From JBBDJB01 sp040880125 (GTDB lineage: Bacteria; Planctomycetota; Planctomycetia; Pirellulales; JBBDJB01): a stretch of 64,000 nucleotides of DNA. Shown here piece after piece: positions 1-9,267 of the stretch. The notes under the pieces were generated by a model. That model saw only the letters and a program-made list of their open reading frames with translations, searched no databases and was not told where the DNA came from. Both the position numbers and the translations under genes were made by a program. Within the stretch, counting starts at the first letter, position 1; the number at the start of each line of letters is the position of its first letter. The DNA lies in NCBI GenBank assembly GCA_040880125.1, contig JBBDJB010000018.1, positions 62,001 to 126,000 on the forward strand. Direction: 5' to 3'.

Positions 1-267
1 GGCAAACAATTGCGGCGAAACTGATTACGCAAAACCGGCCCACGACGGGGGGCGGGATTATAGGAGCCATCGGCCGGGCCGGTCAAGGTAGGTTCGGCCT
101 CGGGATAATGCAGCTAAGCTGCTACTGCACAACGCCTTGCGGCGACCATCGTGAAGCGGTATCGACCGTGGACCGCCGCGGCAGAGCGCCGTGCCGCCGG
201 CACAGTCGTGGTAGCAAGATGTTGCTGGCAACTCCGCACTGTACGAAGTCAACCGATTGAGCAGCGG

Positions 268-2478
268 ATGGAACGCGACAGCTTGACATCAAAACTCGTC
301 GACCGCTGGATCCGCGGGCGGTGGTGGCTGCTGGCGATCGGCGTCGTCGTCGCGGCGCTGTCGCTCCTGCCGGCGCAGCATCTGGCGTTTGATCGCTCGA
401 TCGAGAACATGTTTGCCCCGAGCGATCCGCTCTTGGTGTCGTATCGCCGGCTGCAGCGGACCTTCGGCGGCAATGAGCTGGTGCTGGCCGCGTATGAGGA
501 TCCGCGGTTGCTCACGCCTCAGGGGATCGAGCGGCTGGCCAAGCTGGAAGCACGGCTGCTGCGCGTGCCCGGGGTGAAGGCGGTGCTCTCGCTGCGATCC
601 CCGCTGGGAGATGAGATCCTCGAGGACCGGGCGCTGGCGCGGCGCTACCGCGAGCTGTTCACCGGTTACACGCACAGCGACGACTATCAAACGGCGGCGG
701 CCGTGGTCATGCTCGTGCCGGAGCGCGAGACCGACGTACCCCGGGCGGAGACCGTCGAGCAGTTGCGCGCGGCGGTGGCGCCGCTCGACTCGGGCACGGT
801 CGCGGGCGAGCCGGTGATGATCGTCGACGGCTTCCGGTTCATCGAAGAGGACGGCCAGCGGTTGGGCACCTCGTCGACAGTGCTGTTGATGCTCACCATC
901 GCGGCCTGCTTCCGCAGCCTGCGGTGGATGCTCGTTCCGCTGGCCGTCGTGCAGTGGACGTTGCTGGTAACACGCGCGGTGCTCGTTTGGGGCGGCGTGC
1001 GGTTGAGCATGGTAAGTTCGATGCTCACGGCGATTGTCACGGTGGTCGGCGTGGCGACTGTCGTGCACATCATTGTGCGGTTCCGCGAGGGGCGCGATCG
1101 CGGTCTTTCGCCGAGCGAAGCACTGCGGTTTGCCGGCCTGCTGCTGGCCGGGCCGATCGTTTGGGCCTGCTTGACCGACGCGGTTGGCTTCGGATCGCTG
1201 CTGACGGGTAATGTCGGCCCCGTGCGCGACTTTGGTTTGATGATGGCACTGGGGGCGACGCTGGTGATCGCGGCAGTGGCGCTGCTCGTGCCGGGCTTGG
1301 CACTGGCCGGGCGGATCGACGTTGACCCGCAACGTGTCTGGGGCGAAGTGTGGCTGGGCCGTGGACTGGGGCAGGCGCTGCGCACGGTCCGCTGGCGGCC
1401 CAAATCGATAGCGCTGGGCGTGCTGCTGGTGACGGCCGCCATGACCGCCGGCAGCGCTCGGCTGGAGGTCGAGAGCGACTTCACGCGCAACTTCCGCCGC
1501 GGAAGCCGGATCGTTCAGTCGTACCAGTTCATCGAGCAGCGATTGGGCGGCGCCGGCGTGTGGGATATTATCCTGCCTGCACCGGAGCGGCTCAATTGGC
1601 AGTATCTATCGCGCGTGCTCGCGCTGGAGGAGCGGCTGCGCCGCGAGGTGCCGCAGTTGACGAAGGTATTGAGCCTGGCCGACGCCGTCGAGGCCGGCGC
1701 TCCGGTCGACTTGAAAAGGGTTCCGCTGGCGGCCGTGCGCAACACGATGGTCCGCACGAGCCTGACCGTGATGCGCGGCCGCATGCCGGAGTTTTATAGC
1801 GCCCTATACGGCGAAGACCCACAGCACCCGGGCGAGCACTTCCTGCGGATCATGCTCCGCGCCCGAGAGCAGCAACCTTCGGACCAGAAGCAGGCGATGA
1901 TCGAGCAAGTGCGCCGCATCAGCCGGGAGGAATTTCCCGAGGCGGAGGTGACCGGCTACTTCGTGCTGCTCACGCGGTTGATCGAAAGCATCGTCCGCGA
2001 CCAGTGGGTGGCCTTCGGCGTGGCCGCCACCGGGATCTGGCTGATGATGCTCATTGCGTTTCGCAGCCCTCTGTTAGCGCTGATCGCATTGGTGCCCAAC
2101 GTGCTGCCGGTGCTGTTGGTGATGGGGCTGATGGGCTGGCTGGGGCTGAAGATCAACATGGGCGCGGCGATGATTGCGGCCGTGTCGATCGGGTTGTCGG
2201 TCGATTCGTCGATCCACTACCTGACGGCGTTTCGCCGCCGGCGCGATGAGGGCGCCAGCTTGAATGAAGCGCTGGATTCGGTGCAACAGAGCGTCGGCCG
2301 GGCCGTTTCGTTCGCCACCCTGGCGCTGGTCGTCGGCTTCAGCACACTCTGCTTGAGCCAGTTCGTGCCGACGATCTACTTCGGCGTGCTGGTGAGCCTG
2401 ACGATGCTGGGCGGCCTGGCCGGTAATCTGATCGTGCTGCCGCTGCTATTGCATCTGACGGCGGGCAATCGCGGCTAA
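268..2478 (+). CDS. MMPL/RND-family exporter
   Basis: Predicted inner-membrane transporter of the RND superfamily (MMPL family), 736 residues. It has the usual two-half plan: a first helix at about residues 18-37 after a basic RGRWW stretch, a large extracytoplasmic domain, helices at about 200-350, then a second half starting near residue 395 and ending in a helix bundle at about 610-735. The segment GLSVDSSIHY near the end is typical of this family. Related proteins move lipids or hopanoids; the cargo here cannot be told. I chose ATG 268 because the first helix follows shortly after it. The in-frame GTG at 151 would only add an Arg-rich, unconvincing tail. It converges on the DUF4159 gene with 14 bases between stops, so there is no room for separate terminators. 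Confidence 0.88.
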   Translation: MERDSLTSKLVDRWIRGRWWLLAIGVVVAALSLLPAQHLAFDRSIENMFAPSDPLLVSYRRLQRTFGGNELVLAAYEDPRLLTPQGIERLAKLEARLLRVPGVKAVLSLRSPLGDEILEDRALARRYRELFTGYTHSDDYQTAAAVVMLVPERETDVPRAETVEQLRAAVAPLDSGTVAGEPVMIVDGFRFIEEDGQRLGTSSTVLLMLTIAACFRSLRWMLVPLAVVQWTLLVTRAVLVWGGVRLSMVSSMLTAIVTVVGVATVVHIIVRFREGRDRGLSPSEALRFAGLLLAGPIVWACLTDAVGFGSLLTGNVGPVRDFGLMMALGATLVIAAVALLVPGLALAGRIDVDPQRVWGEVWLGRGLGQALRTVRWRPKSIALGVLLVTAAMTAGSARLEVESDFTRNFRRGSRIVQSYQFIEQRLGGAGVWDIILPAPERLNWQYLSRVLALEERLRREVPQLTKVLSLADAVEAGAPVDLKRVPLAAVRNTMVRTSLTVMRGRMPEFYSALYGEDPQHPGEHFLRIMLRAREQQPSDQKQAMIEQVRRISREEFPEAEVTGYFVLLTRLIESIVRDQWVAFGVAATGIWLMMLIAFRSPLLALIALVPNVLPVLLVMGLMGWLGLKINMGAAMIAAVSIGLSVDSSIHYLTAFRRRRDEGASLNEALDSVQQSVGRAVSFATLALVVGFSTLCLSQFVPTIYFGVLVSLTMLGGLAGNLIVLPLLLHLTAGNRG

Positions 2479-2492
2479 TTCGTCGATCGCCC

Positions 2493-4820
2493 TCACTGAT
2501 TCAGCGAGTACAAAATCACGTTCAAGCCGATCCGCGCGGCGTCTTCGCGGATGTAGCCGTTGCACTCCAGCGACTCGTGACGCTCCAATGCACAACTGAT
2601 GTCATAGACGGAAAAGACCACGCCGTAGCGTTCACCGATCTTGATGCCTTCCAGGTCGGGCGCGACGCGCCGCAACGACGCCCGCAGCGGCTGGTTCGCG
2701 CCGCCCAGTTCCGGATCGCGCCGGGTGACGGTCGTGATGTCGTATCCGCCAAACTCCGGCGTGTACATCGGATGGCTGACTGAGATCTTCTCCAACGGAG
2801 TGTCCGGGAAGATCGTCGCCATCTCGCGGCGGAACGAGTCGCGAAAGGCCGGGCTGGCGCAGATCGCGTCGGCCAGCAGTGTGCCGCCCCGCTGGATGTA
2901 CTTCCGTAAAGCTTCGCGCTCATTGGGCGTCAGACGAAACTGCTGCCGCCCGTGCATGAAGACCAGCGGGTAGCGGAATAGTTGTGGATCGGTGATATCG
3001 ATCAGCCGGTTCTCGACGCTTACGCGAGCGGCCAACTCGTTGTCCGCGGTGCGAAGCAGGTTGACCAGCGCGCCGGGCGCCGCGTTGCAGCCGCCGGGAT
3101 GCCGCAGCTTGGCCACTTGCAGCGTGTTGCGCGGCGTGTCGTACTGCGTGTCTTCGCTGGTCGCGCTGCGGGGAATTGCGTCCTTGTACTTCGGCTCGCG
3201 GCCGGTGGCGTAGGTGAGCACGTTGATGCCGATTGCGATGGCCGCGTCGATCTGTTCGCGCACGGCTTGCGGATATTCGTCGTACTGCAGACCGCGCCGC
3301 AACTCCCAGAAGCAGCCCAAATCCTCCGGACAGTAGATAATGCTCGTGCGGCAGCCGTACTCCAAGCCCCACAGCGGCTTGATGTGATCCGGATCGACAG
3401 GCTCCTCGGCCCGCCACACCGGATGCTCCGGCGGCAGCAATTGCAGTCCGTACTCCGGCTCGGGAAACACGAATTCGATCAATTGCCGAAAGGACTGATC
3501 GAATGCCTCACCGCCGCAACTGCTCTCGGCGAAGATAAACCCGCCACGGTCGATGTAGTCGCGCAGGCGCTGCTTCTGCTCGTCATCCATCTCGAGCGCG
3601 TCGCTGCCGGAGATGAACAGCACCGGAGTCTGCAGCAGGTCGTCGACACTCGAGCCGGAGGCGATCACCTGCCAGGTGAGGGGGCGCTCCCACTGCGTTT
3701 CGGTGTAGGCGGTGAGGTTCGCCAGATCGCCCTGGTGATGATTCCAATCGTCTCCCGCACCGTGCTCCAGCTTGCTGGCCACCACCGGCCGGCGGCCCTT
3801 GGAGAGAAACAGCAGCGACAGACTGGTGGCGACGTGCGGGTTGTTCTCGGCGTGGCCCGTACCGCGCCAAAAGCCGGAGAGTTTGTCCTGCCGCTTGAGC
3901 AGTTCATCGGCTCCTTCGCGATACCAGTCGTGCGCGCCGATGAAGCGGTGCGCGGTCATGCGGCCGACGCGCTCTACGCCGTACAGGTAGTAATAGAAAT
4001 AGACCTGTCCACTGCCGCCACGGTCGTCCTCCCCTGGATTTTGATCGACCTGAAAGTTGCGTCCCAGCCAGGCGAGCGCCTGATCGAGCCGATCGTTCTC
4101 GCCCTGCTCACCACAGCAGAGGACCTGGCCGTCGACCACGTTGGCGTCGGCGTTGCCGAGCGCCTCACCGGTGATCACCAGCGAAGCGATGCCGGCGCTG
4201 GTCATGCTGCCGGTGGGAGGATAGCCGGGCAGGTATCCCCAAGACCCGTCGTTGTGCTGCGTCCGCTCCCAGTAGTCGTGGGCCCGCTGCCAGACCTGGC
4301 GGTCGATCCTGATGCCGGAGCGCTCGGCCTCGTGCAGGCCCAAGAGGGCGAATTGGGTGTTCGAGTTATCGCCGCTGGCGCCCGGGTACGACCATGAACC
4401 GGATCGTCCCTCTTGCTTGATCTGCATCGCTTCCAGCCACCGGGCGTTCCTCTGGATCAGCAGCAGGTCCTTCTTCGGCTCGGCGGCACATAGCGCCATT
4501 GTCTGTAGCGCGACGACGTACGTCTTATCGGATTCGAGCTGCCGCAGATAAGTCAGCGACCGCTGAAGTTGCGGGTCGTCGATGGGCACGCCGGCATTAA
4601 GCAGGGCCAAGGTGGCCAACGCGGTGACGCCGCCAGGATAGCCCGTGTGCTCGTCCCAGGTTCCGCCTGCGTGCTGCTCGCGCTTCAGGTAGGCGATCGC
4701 CCTGTCGATGGCCGCGGTGACCTGCTGGGCGTCGACCTCGGCGCTGGCCGGCGATGCGAAGAGTGCCAACAACAGGGCCGCGGTCAGAATGAACGTCAAT
4801 CCATATCGCATGCGCAGCAT
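2493..4820 (-). CDS. DUF4159 protein with squalene-cyclase-like repeats
   Basis: 775-residue exported protein. Residues 1-27 form a signal peptide (hydrophobic LTFILTAALLLALFA, cut near SPASA). Residues about 30-350 look like the alpha/alpha toroid of prenyltransferase/squalene-oxidase repeats (IAYLKREQHAGGTW, then DGSWGYLPGYPPTGSMTSAG). Two DUF4159-like domains follow at about 395-520 and 590-775; each has a hydrophobic strand and an (I/Q)RGG(T/F) motif as in DYIDRGGFIFAES and YIQRGGTLLADA. Function is unknown. DUF4159 genes commonly neighbour MoxR/DUF58/VWA clusters in planctomycetes, and this one is divergent from the MoxR gene across about 250 bases, which fits a shared regulatory region. 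Confidence 0.85.
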   Translation of the reverse strand: MLRMRYGLTFILTAALLLALFASPASAEVDAQQVTAAIDRAIAYLKREQHAGGTWDEHTGYPGGVTALATLALLNAGVPIDDPQLQRSLTYLRQLESDKTYVVALQTMALCAAEPKKDLLLIQRNARWLEAMQIKQEGRSGSWSYPGASGDNSNTQFALLGLHEAERSGIRIDRQVWQRAHDYWERTQHNDGSWGYLPGYPPTGSMTSAGIASLVITGEALGNADANVVDGQVLCCGEQGENDRLDQALAWLGRNFQVDQNPGEDDRGGSGQVYFYYYLYGVERVGRMTAHRFIGAHDWYREGADELLKRQDKLSGFWRGTGHAENNPHVATSLSLLFLSKGRRPVVASKLEHGAGDDWNHHQGDLANLTAYTETQWERPLTWQVIASGSSVDDLLQTPVLFISGSDALEMDDEQKQRLRDYIDRGGFIFAESSCGGEAFDQSFRQLIEFVFPEPEYGLQLLPPEHPVWRAEEPVDPDHIKPLWGLEYGCRTSIIYCPEDLGCFWELRRGLQYDEYPQAVREQIDAAIAIGINVLTYATGREPKYKDAIPRSATSEDTQYDTPRNTLQVAKLRHPGGCNAAPGALVNLLRTADNELAARVSVENRLIDITDPQLFRYPLVFMHGRQQFRLTPNEREALRKYIQRGGTLLADAICASPAFRDSFRREMATIFPDTPLEKISVSHPMYTPEFGGYDITTVTRRDPELGGANQPLRASLRRVAPDLEGIKIGERYGVVFSVYDISCALERHESLECNGYIREDAARIGLNVILYSLNQ

Positions 4821-5072
4821 CCTTCGCGGCCCTCGAACACCTCAACCTAAATATCTTAGAATTCAGGAGTTAAACATTCAAACCGGCCGCCGCGGCGTTG
4901 CTGCTGTCTGGGGGCAGGGATAGAATTGCCCGCGCGAATGCACCACACGCGGGTGCAGGCTGAATTGTCACCCATTCAGCTACGAGAAATTGTCCGCGCC
5001 GAAGGAAAGTCCGGTCCGCGGTGCGGGCCAAACATCGCGGTTTACGAGACCGACGCAGCAAGGAACGCCGAA

Positions 5073-6092
5073 TTGGCCAGCAAAACGCGTAATCTGGGAG
5101 AAGTCCTGCAGGAATTCAGCCATCATCGGCAAATTATGCAGGAGGAACTGCAGAAGGTCATCATTGGACAGGACGAGGTGATCGAGCAGCTTTTCGCCGC
5201 GATCTTTACCCGAGGACACTGCCTGCTCGAGGGCGTGCCCGGGCTGGCGAAAACCCTGATGGTCAGCACGCTTTCGCGCATTCTCGATCTTCAGTTCAAG
5301 CGCATCCAGTTCACGCCGGACCTGATGCCCTCGGACATCACCGGCACCAACGTCCTGGATGAGGACGAACACGGCCGGCGGCAGTTTCGCTTCGTCGAGG
5401 GCCCGATCTTTACGAACATCCTGCTGGCGGACGAAATCAACCGCACGCCGCCGAAGACCCAGGCCGCGCTGCTGCAGGCGATGCAGGAGCGCGAAGTGAG
5501 TGTCGGCCAGACGACCTACGATCTGCCGCAACCCTTTTTCACGATTGCCACCCAAAACCCGATCGAGCAGGAAGGAACCTATCCGCTGCCGGAGGCGCAG
5601 CTCGACCGGTTCATGTTCAACATTAAGGTCGACTACCCCTCGCAGGAGGAAGAAGAGCGGATCCTGGCGGCCACCACCCGCGGTGAGAATCCGGAGGTCC
5701 GCAAGGTGCTTTCCGGCCGGGCGATTTTGAACCTGCAGAAACTCGTCGGGTCGGTAGCCGTCAGCGGATATATCATTAAGTACGTGGCACAACTGGTGCG
5801 GGCCACACGGCCCCGAGACGAACGCGCGCCGCAGTTCGTCCGCGAATTGGTTGACTGGGGCGCCGGGCCGCGCGCCGGGCAGTTCTTAATCCATGGCGGC
5901 AAGGCCCTGGCCGCGATGGACGGGCGGTTTTCGGTGGCGGTCGAGGACGTGCAGAAGGTGGCCGTGCCGGTGCTGCGCCATCGGATCAGCACGAATTTCC
6001 AGGCTCAGGCGGAAGGGCAAACGACTGAGGACTTGATCGCGCGAGTGCTTGCGGAAGTGCCTCCGCCGGAAGTGCCGAAGTTCGCCAATTGA
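5073..6092 (+). CDS. MoxR-type AAA ATPase
   Basis: AAA_3 chaperone-like ATPase of the MoxR family, about 339 residues. Walker A is GVPGLAKT at about residues 53-60, Walker B is ILLADEINRTPP near 118, and IATQNPIEQEGTYPLPEAQL is the strongly conserved MoxR sensor region. MoxR ATPases act with VWA-domain partners in assembly or maturation of envelope proteins or metal enzymes. I prefer the TTG start at 5073, preceded by AAGGAA at 5060-5065. The frame stays open to a TTG at 4926 and an ATG at 4938, so a longer N-terminus (up to 388 residues) is possible. It is the first gene of a cluster with DUF58 and two VWA proteins. Confidence 0.9.
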   Translation: MASKTRNLGEVLQEFSHHRQIMQEELQKVIIGQDEVIEQLFAAIFTRGHCLLEGVPGLAKTLMVSTLSRILDLQFKRIQFTPDLMPSDITGTNVLDEDEHGRRQFRFVEGPIFTNILLADEINRTPPKTQAALLQAMQEREVSVGQTTYDLPQPFFTIATQNPIEQEGTYPLPEAQLDRFMFNIKVDYPSQEEEERILAATTRGENPEVRKVLSGRAILNLQKLVGSVAVSGYIIKYVAQLVRATRPRDERAPQFVRELVDWGAGPRAGQFLIHGGKALAAMDGRFSVAVEDVQKVAVPVLRHRISTNFQAQAEGQTTEDLIARVLAEVPPPEVPKFAN

Positions 6093-6162
6093 GGTCGGCG
6101 GGCCGTACACGCGCAAACGCGGCGGACCTGACGGTGATGCCTCATAGCCCCCACGGTGTTCC

Positions 6163-7059
6163 ATTACGACCGTCGAACAATATCTCAAGCCCGAGGTCAT
6201 CCGGCAGATCGCTCGGCTCGACCTGCGCGCGCAGTTCATCGTTAAGGGTTTCCTGCAGGGGCTGCACGCCAGCCCGTTTCATGGGTTTTCCGTCGAGTTC
6301 AGCGAGCACCGCAAATATGTTCCCGGCGACAACCCGGAGGACATCGACTGGCTGGTCTACGCCAAGACCGACAAGTACTACATCAAAAAGTTCGAGGCCG
6401 AGACGAACATCACCGGCTATCTGGTGATGGACCTCAGCGAATCGATGGGCTACACGCACCGGCAGGAGCTGACCAAGTTCGAGTACGGCATCTGCCTGGC
6501 GGCCGCGCTGTGTTACCTGATGATCCACCAGAACGATCCGGTGGGCCTGATCACCTTTGATCAAAAGGTCCGCAGCAGCATCGCGCCCAAGTCGAAGCGG
6601 CGGCAGATCGGCACGATTCTGTCCGCGCTGTCGAAGCTGAAGCCAACCGGCACCACGGACATCGCGACGAGCTTGATCCAGATTGCCGCCATGCTCAAGC
6701 ACCGCAGCCTGTTGATGGTCTTCTCCGATTTGTTGACCGATCCGGAGCCGGTGATCGCCTCGCTGCGCCGGCTTCGGCACTCCGGCCACGACGTCATTCT
6801 GTTTCACATCCTGGACGAGGCGGAGGTGAAGTTTCCCTTTGAAGGGCTGGTCGAGTTTGAGGAACCCGAAACCGCGGCGACCCTGCAGGTGGACGCCAAC
6901 AACTTTCGCGTCGATTACCTGCGTGAACTGGAGGCGTTCTGCGAGAACTACCGCCGCGATTGCCTGCAAAGCGGAATCGACTATGTGCGTCTGGACACCA
7001 GCATGCAGTTCGACCGCGCTTTGACGGAGTACCTAGTCAGCCGCAAAGCGAGGTATTAG
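6163..7059 (+). CDS. DUF58 protein with apparent ATT start
   Basis: DUF58 family protein of about 298 residues, normally the partner of a MoxR ATPase. The DUF58 signature YVPGDNPEDIDW lies near residues 53-64, and a VWA-like metal-site region follows (LVMDLSESMGY, with the DxSxS pattern). The frame is open from 6148, just after a TAG at 6145, but it has no ATG, GTG or TTG until GTG 6421/ATG 6424, which lie inside the conserved domain. The first plausible initiation codon is ATT at 6163, giving a start of I/M-TTVEQYLKPEV. A weak GGTG lies at 6155-6158. Alternatives are a frameshift from ATG 6137 or a sequencing error. Gene-calling from the first ordinary start would lose about 86 conserved residues. 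Confidence 0.8.
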   Translation: MTTVEQYLKPEVIRQIARLDLRAQFIVKGFLQGLHASPFHGFSVEFSEHRKYVPGDNPEDIDWLVYAKTDKYYIKKFEAETNITGYLVMDLSESMGYTHRQELTKFEYGICLAAALCYLMIHQNDPVGLITFDQKVRSSIAPKSKRRQIGTILSALSKLKPTGTTDIATSLIQIAAMLKHRSLLMVFSDLLTDPEPVIASLRRLRHSGHDVILFHILDEAEVKFPFEGLVEFEEPETAATLQVDANNFRVDYLRELEAFCENYRRDCLQSGIDYVRLDTSMQFDRALTEYLVSRKARY

Positions 7060-7061
7060 CG

Positions 7062-9197
7062 ATGACGTTCGTCACGCCTTCGCTGCTGTTGGGAGCGCTG
7101 CTGGTCGCGGTGCCGGTGGTGCTGCACCTGATCATGCGGCAGCGGCCCAAGCGAGTGCGGTTTCCGGCGATGCAGTTTCTGCACCAGCGGCACGAGGCCA
7201 ACCGCCGGCGGCTGCGGCTCCGGCATCTGCTGCTGCTATTGCTGCGCTGCGCTGCAATCGCGCTATTGGCGATGGCCCTGGCTCGACCCAGCATCCAGGG
7301 CGCCGGCATGCGCGGAGGCGGCGAAGGCCCCGTGGCGGCGGCGTTCATTTTCGACACGTCCCCCCGCATGGAATATCAGCACCACAACGTCGCCCGGCTG
7401 GAGGCCGCCAAAGAGCTGGCCCTGTGGCTGGCCGCTCAGCTTCCTTCCGAAAGCCAAGTGGCCGTGCTGGAGGCCGCCTCCGGAGCGTCGGCCTACTCAG
7501 TCGACTTGGCCGCCGCGCGGCAGCAAATTCGCCGGGTGGCCACCTCGCCGGTCGTGCGGCCGCTGCCGGACGTGATGGCCGACGCCGTGCAGCGGTTGAC
7601 CGAAGCCGAGCAGCCTCGCAAGGAGATCTACGTCTTTACCGACTTGGCCCGCGGCAGTTGGCCTCGTTCGGCCGCGGACCGCCTTCGGGCCGATCTGGAA
7701 CGGCTGCCTTCGGCGCAGGTGTACCTGATCGACGTGGGCGTCGAGGAGCCGGTGAATTTCGGGCTGGGCGATTTGCGTCTCTCCGCGCAGCGCCTGGCCG
7801 CCGATGGGACGCTGCAACTCTCCGCGGATCTGTATCGTAGCGGCGAAGTAGAAGACCGGCCCGTGGAACTGTTCGTGCGCGGTCCCGCCAGCGAACTGGA
7901 AAAGCGAGGGCAGAACGTCTACACGTGGCAACCCGACGCCGCACAGCAGGCGGAGTTTTCCGTTCGTTTGCCCAGCGACGGAACCTACCAGGGGCACATC
8001 CGCGTGGCCGGCGAGGACAGCATGGCCGCCGACAATGTCCGCTACTTCACGGTTCACGTCGAGCCGCCGCCGAAAGTGCTCATCGCCGCCGCCGATCCCG
8101 ACGACGCCGTCTATCTCACCGAAGCGATCGCGCCGCGTGATCTGCCCGAGGGTGCTTCCGCCGGTTTCGTGGCCGACGTCGAGGTGATCAGGTTCGAAGC
8201 GCTTGCCGGTCGGGACTTTTCCGAGACGGCGGTCGTTTGTCTGCTCGATCCGCCGCCGCTCGCAGCGCCCGTTTGGCAGCGACTGGGCGACTTCGCGGAG
8301 CAGGGGGGTGGCGTGGGCATTTTCCTCGGGCGGCGTGCCGTGCCCGTTGAAGAGATGAACGGACCGGTTCCGCAAGAGCTGCTGCCGGGCGAGCTGAAGC
8401 GCCAATGGCGCGAGGACACGCATCTCGCACCGGACGCCTATCAACATCCGGTGCTGGCGAAGTTTCAACCCTTTGCGACCGAAGTGCCGTGGAAGTCGTT
8501 CCCGGTTTACAAGTATTGGCAGCTCGATGAGCCGGCCGGCGCCGCAACCGTCCTCCTGCGCTATGCGACCGGGCATCCGGCGCTGCTGGAAAAGCCGCTC
8601 GGTGAGGGACGCGTGCTGACGATGACCACGCCGATCAGCGATCCGGCCTTTCGCGCCGACCGCTGGAACCTGCTGCCGACCGGCTTTGAACCGTGGCCTT
8701 ATGTGATCCTGGCCAGCGAAACGGTGGCCTACCTGGCGGACAGTGGTCAGACGCCACTGAATTACGCCGCGGGTGAAGCTGCCCGGCTTCCGCTGCCGCG
8801 CGACAACCAGGCAGAGATGTTTCTGCTCACGCGGCCGGCCAGCGAGCCTGTGCGGCAAACGATCGATCTGGCCCAACGGGCGGTGATCGTTCGCGCCACC
8901 GATGTGCTGGGCAACTACCGCGTCCAAGCCGGCGGAATGGTGAGCGGGCTGGATCTCGGCTTCAGCGTCAATCTGCCCGAGGACACTACCCGGCTGGACC
9001 GTCTCGAGAAGGCCGATCTCGACGCGATGCTCGGCGAAGATCGGTATTCGATCGCCCGCAACCGCGACCAGGTCGACCGCGAGGTGAATGTCGGCCGGGT
9101 CGGAACGGAGTTGTTCCCCTACTTGATTCTGCTGGTCGCCGCGGCCCTGCTGGCCGAGCACGTCGTGGCAAACCGTTTTTATAAAAGTGCCCCCTGA
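7062..9197 (+). CDS. BatA-like membrane protein with VWA domain
   Basis: 711-residue membrane protein. It has two N-terminal helices (LLLGALLVAVPVVLHLI and LLLLLLRCAAIALLAMALA) flanking the conserved LIMRQRPKRVRFPAMQFL motif of the BatA N-terminal domain. A VWA-like domain follows (AAAFIFDTSPRMEY, where the usual DxSxS is changed to DTSPR), and the final helix is FPYLILLVAAALLAE. The start is ATG 7062, two bases after the DUF58 stop, with GAGG at 7050-7053, so translation is probably coupled. Proteins of this kind are thought to form a membrane complex with MoxR and DUF58. The degenerate metal site suggests that metal binding may be lost in this copy. Confidence 0.85.
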   Translation: MTFVTPSLLLGALLVAVPVVLHLIMRQRPKRVRFPAMQFLHQRHEANRRRLRLRHLLLLLLRCAAIALLAMALARPSIQGAGMRGGGEGPVAAAFIFDTSPRMEYQHHNVARLEAAKELALWLAAQLPSESQVAVLEAASGASAYSVDLAAARQQIRRVATSPVVRPLPDVMADAVQRLTEAEQPRKEIYVFTDLARGSWPRSAADRLRADLERLPSAQVYLIDVGVEEPVNFGLGDLRLSAQRLAADGTLQLSADLYRSGEVEDRPVELFVRGPASELEKRGQNVYTWQPDAAQQAEFSVRLPSDGTYQGHIRVAGEDSMAADNVRYFTVHVEPPPKVLIAAADPDDAVYLTEAIAPRDLPEGASAGFVADVEVIRFEALAGRDFSETAVVCLLDPPPLAAPVWQRLGDFAEQGGGVGIFLGRRAVPVEEMNGPVPQELLPGELKRQWREDTHLAPDAYQHPVLAKFQPFATEVPWKSFPVYKYWQLDEPAGAATVLLRYATGHPALLEKPLGEGRVLTMTTPISDPAFRADRWNLLPTGFEPWPYVILASETVAYLADSGQTPLNYAAGEAARLPLPRDNQAEMFLLTRPASEPVRQTIDLAQRAVIVRATDVLGNYRVQAGGMVSGLDLGFSVNLPEDTTRLDRLEKADLDAMLGEDRYSIARNRDQVDREVNVGRVGTELFPYLILLVAAALLAEHVVANRFYKSAP

Positions 9198-9223
9198 GCG
9201 AGTTCTAATTTAGTTCGACGGAA

Positions 9224-9234
9224 TGAGAGTTCAG
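9224..9234 (+). repeat. dispersed TGAGARTTCA repeat, copy 1
   Basis: TGAGAGTTCAG lies in the short gap between the two VWA genes. Related copies sit at 11551 (TGAGAATTCAG), 28537, 28681 and, inverted, 28565-28574. All lie outside genes. The length is short, so chance is possible for any single copy, but the repeated intergenic location argues for a family. Confidence 0.4.
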
Positions 9235-9267
9235 CGAGTTGTGCGTCAACCCTTTTTGCAGTGAGCC

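Noticed and set aside
2982..4397. 471-residue plus-strand frame opposite the DUF4159 gene
   Set aside because: Opposite a protein with signal peptide and recognised domains; composition is typical of an antisense shadow.
7497..9161. Long 554-residue minus-strand frame opposite the first VWA gene
   Set aside because: It is the antisense of a clear VWA-type membrane protein, is rich in Arg/Gln/His and matches no family pattern. High GC makes long antisense frames common here.
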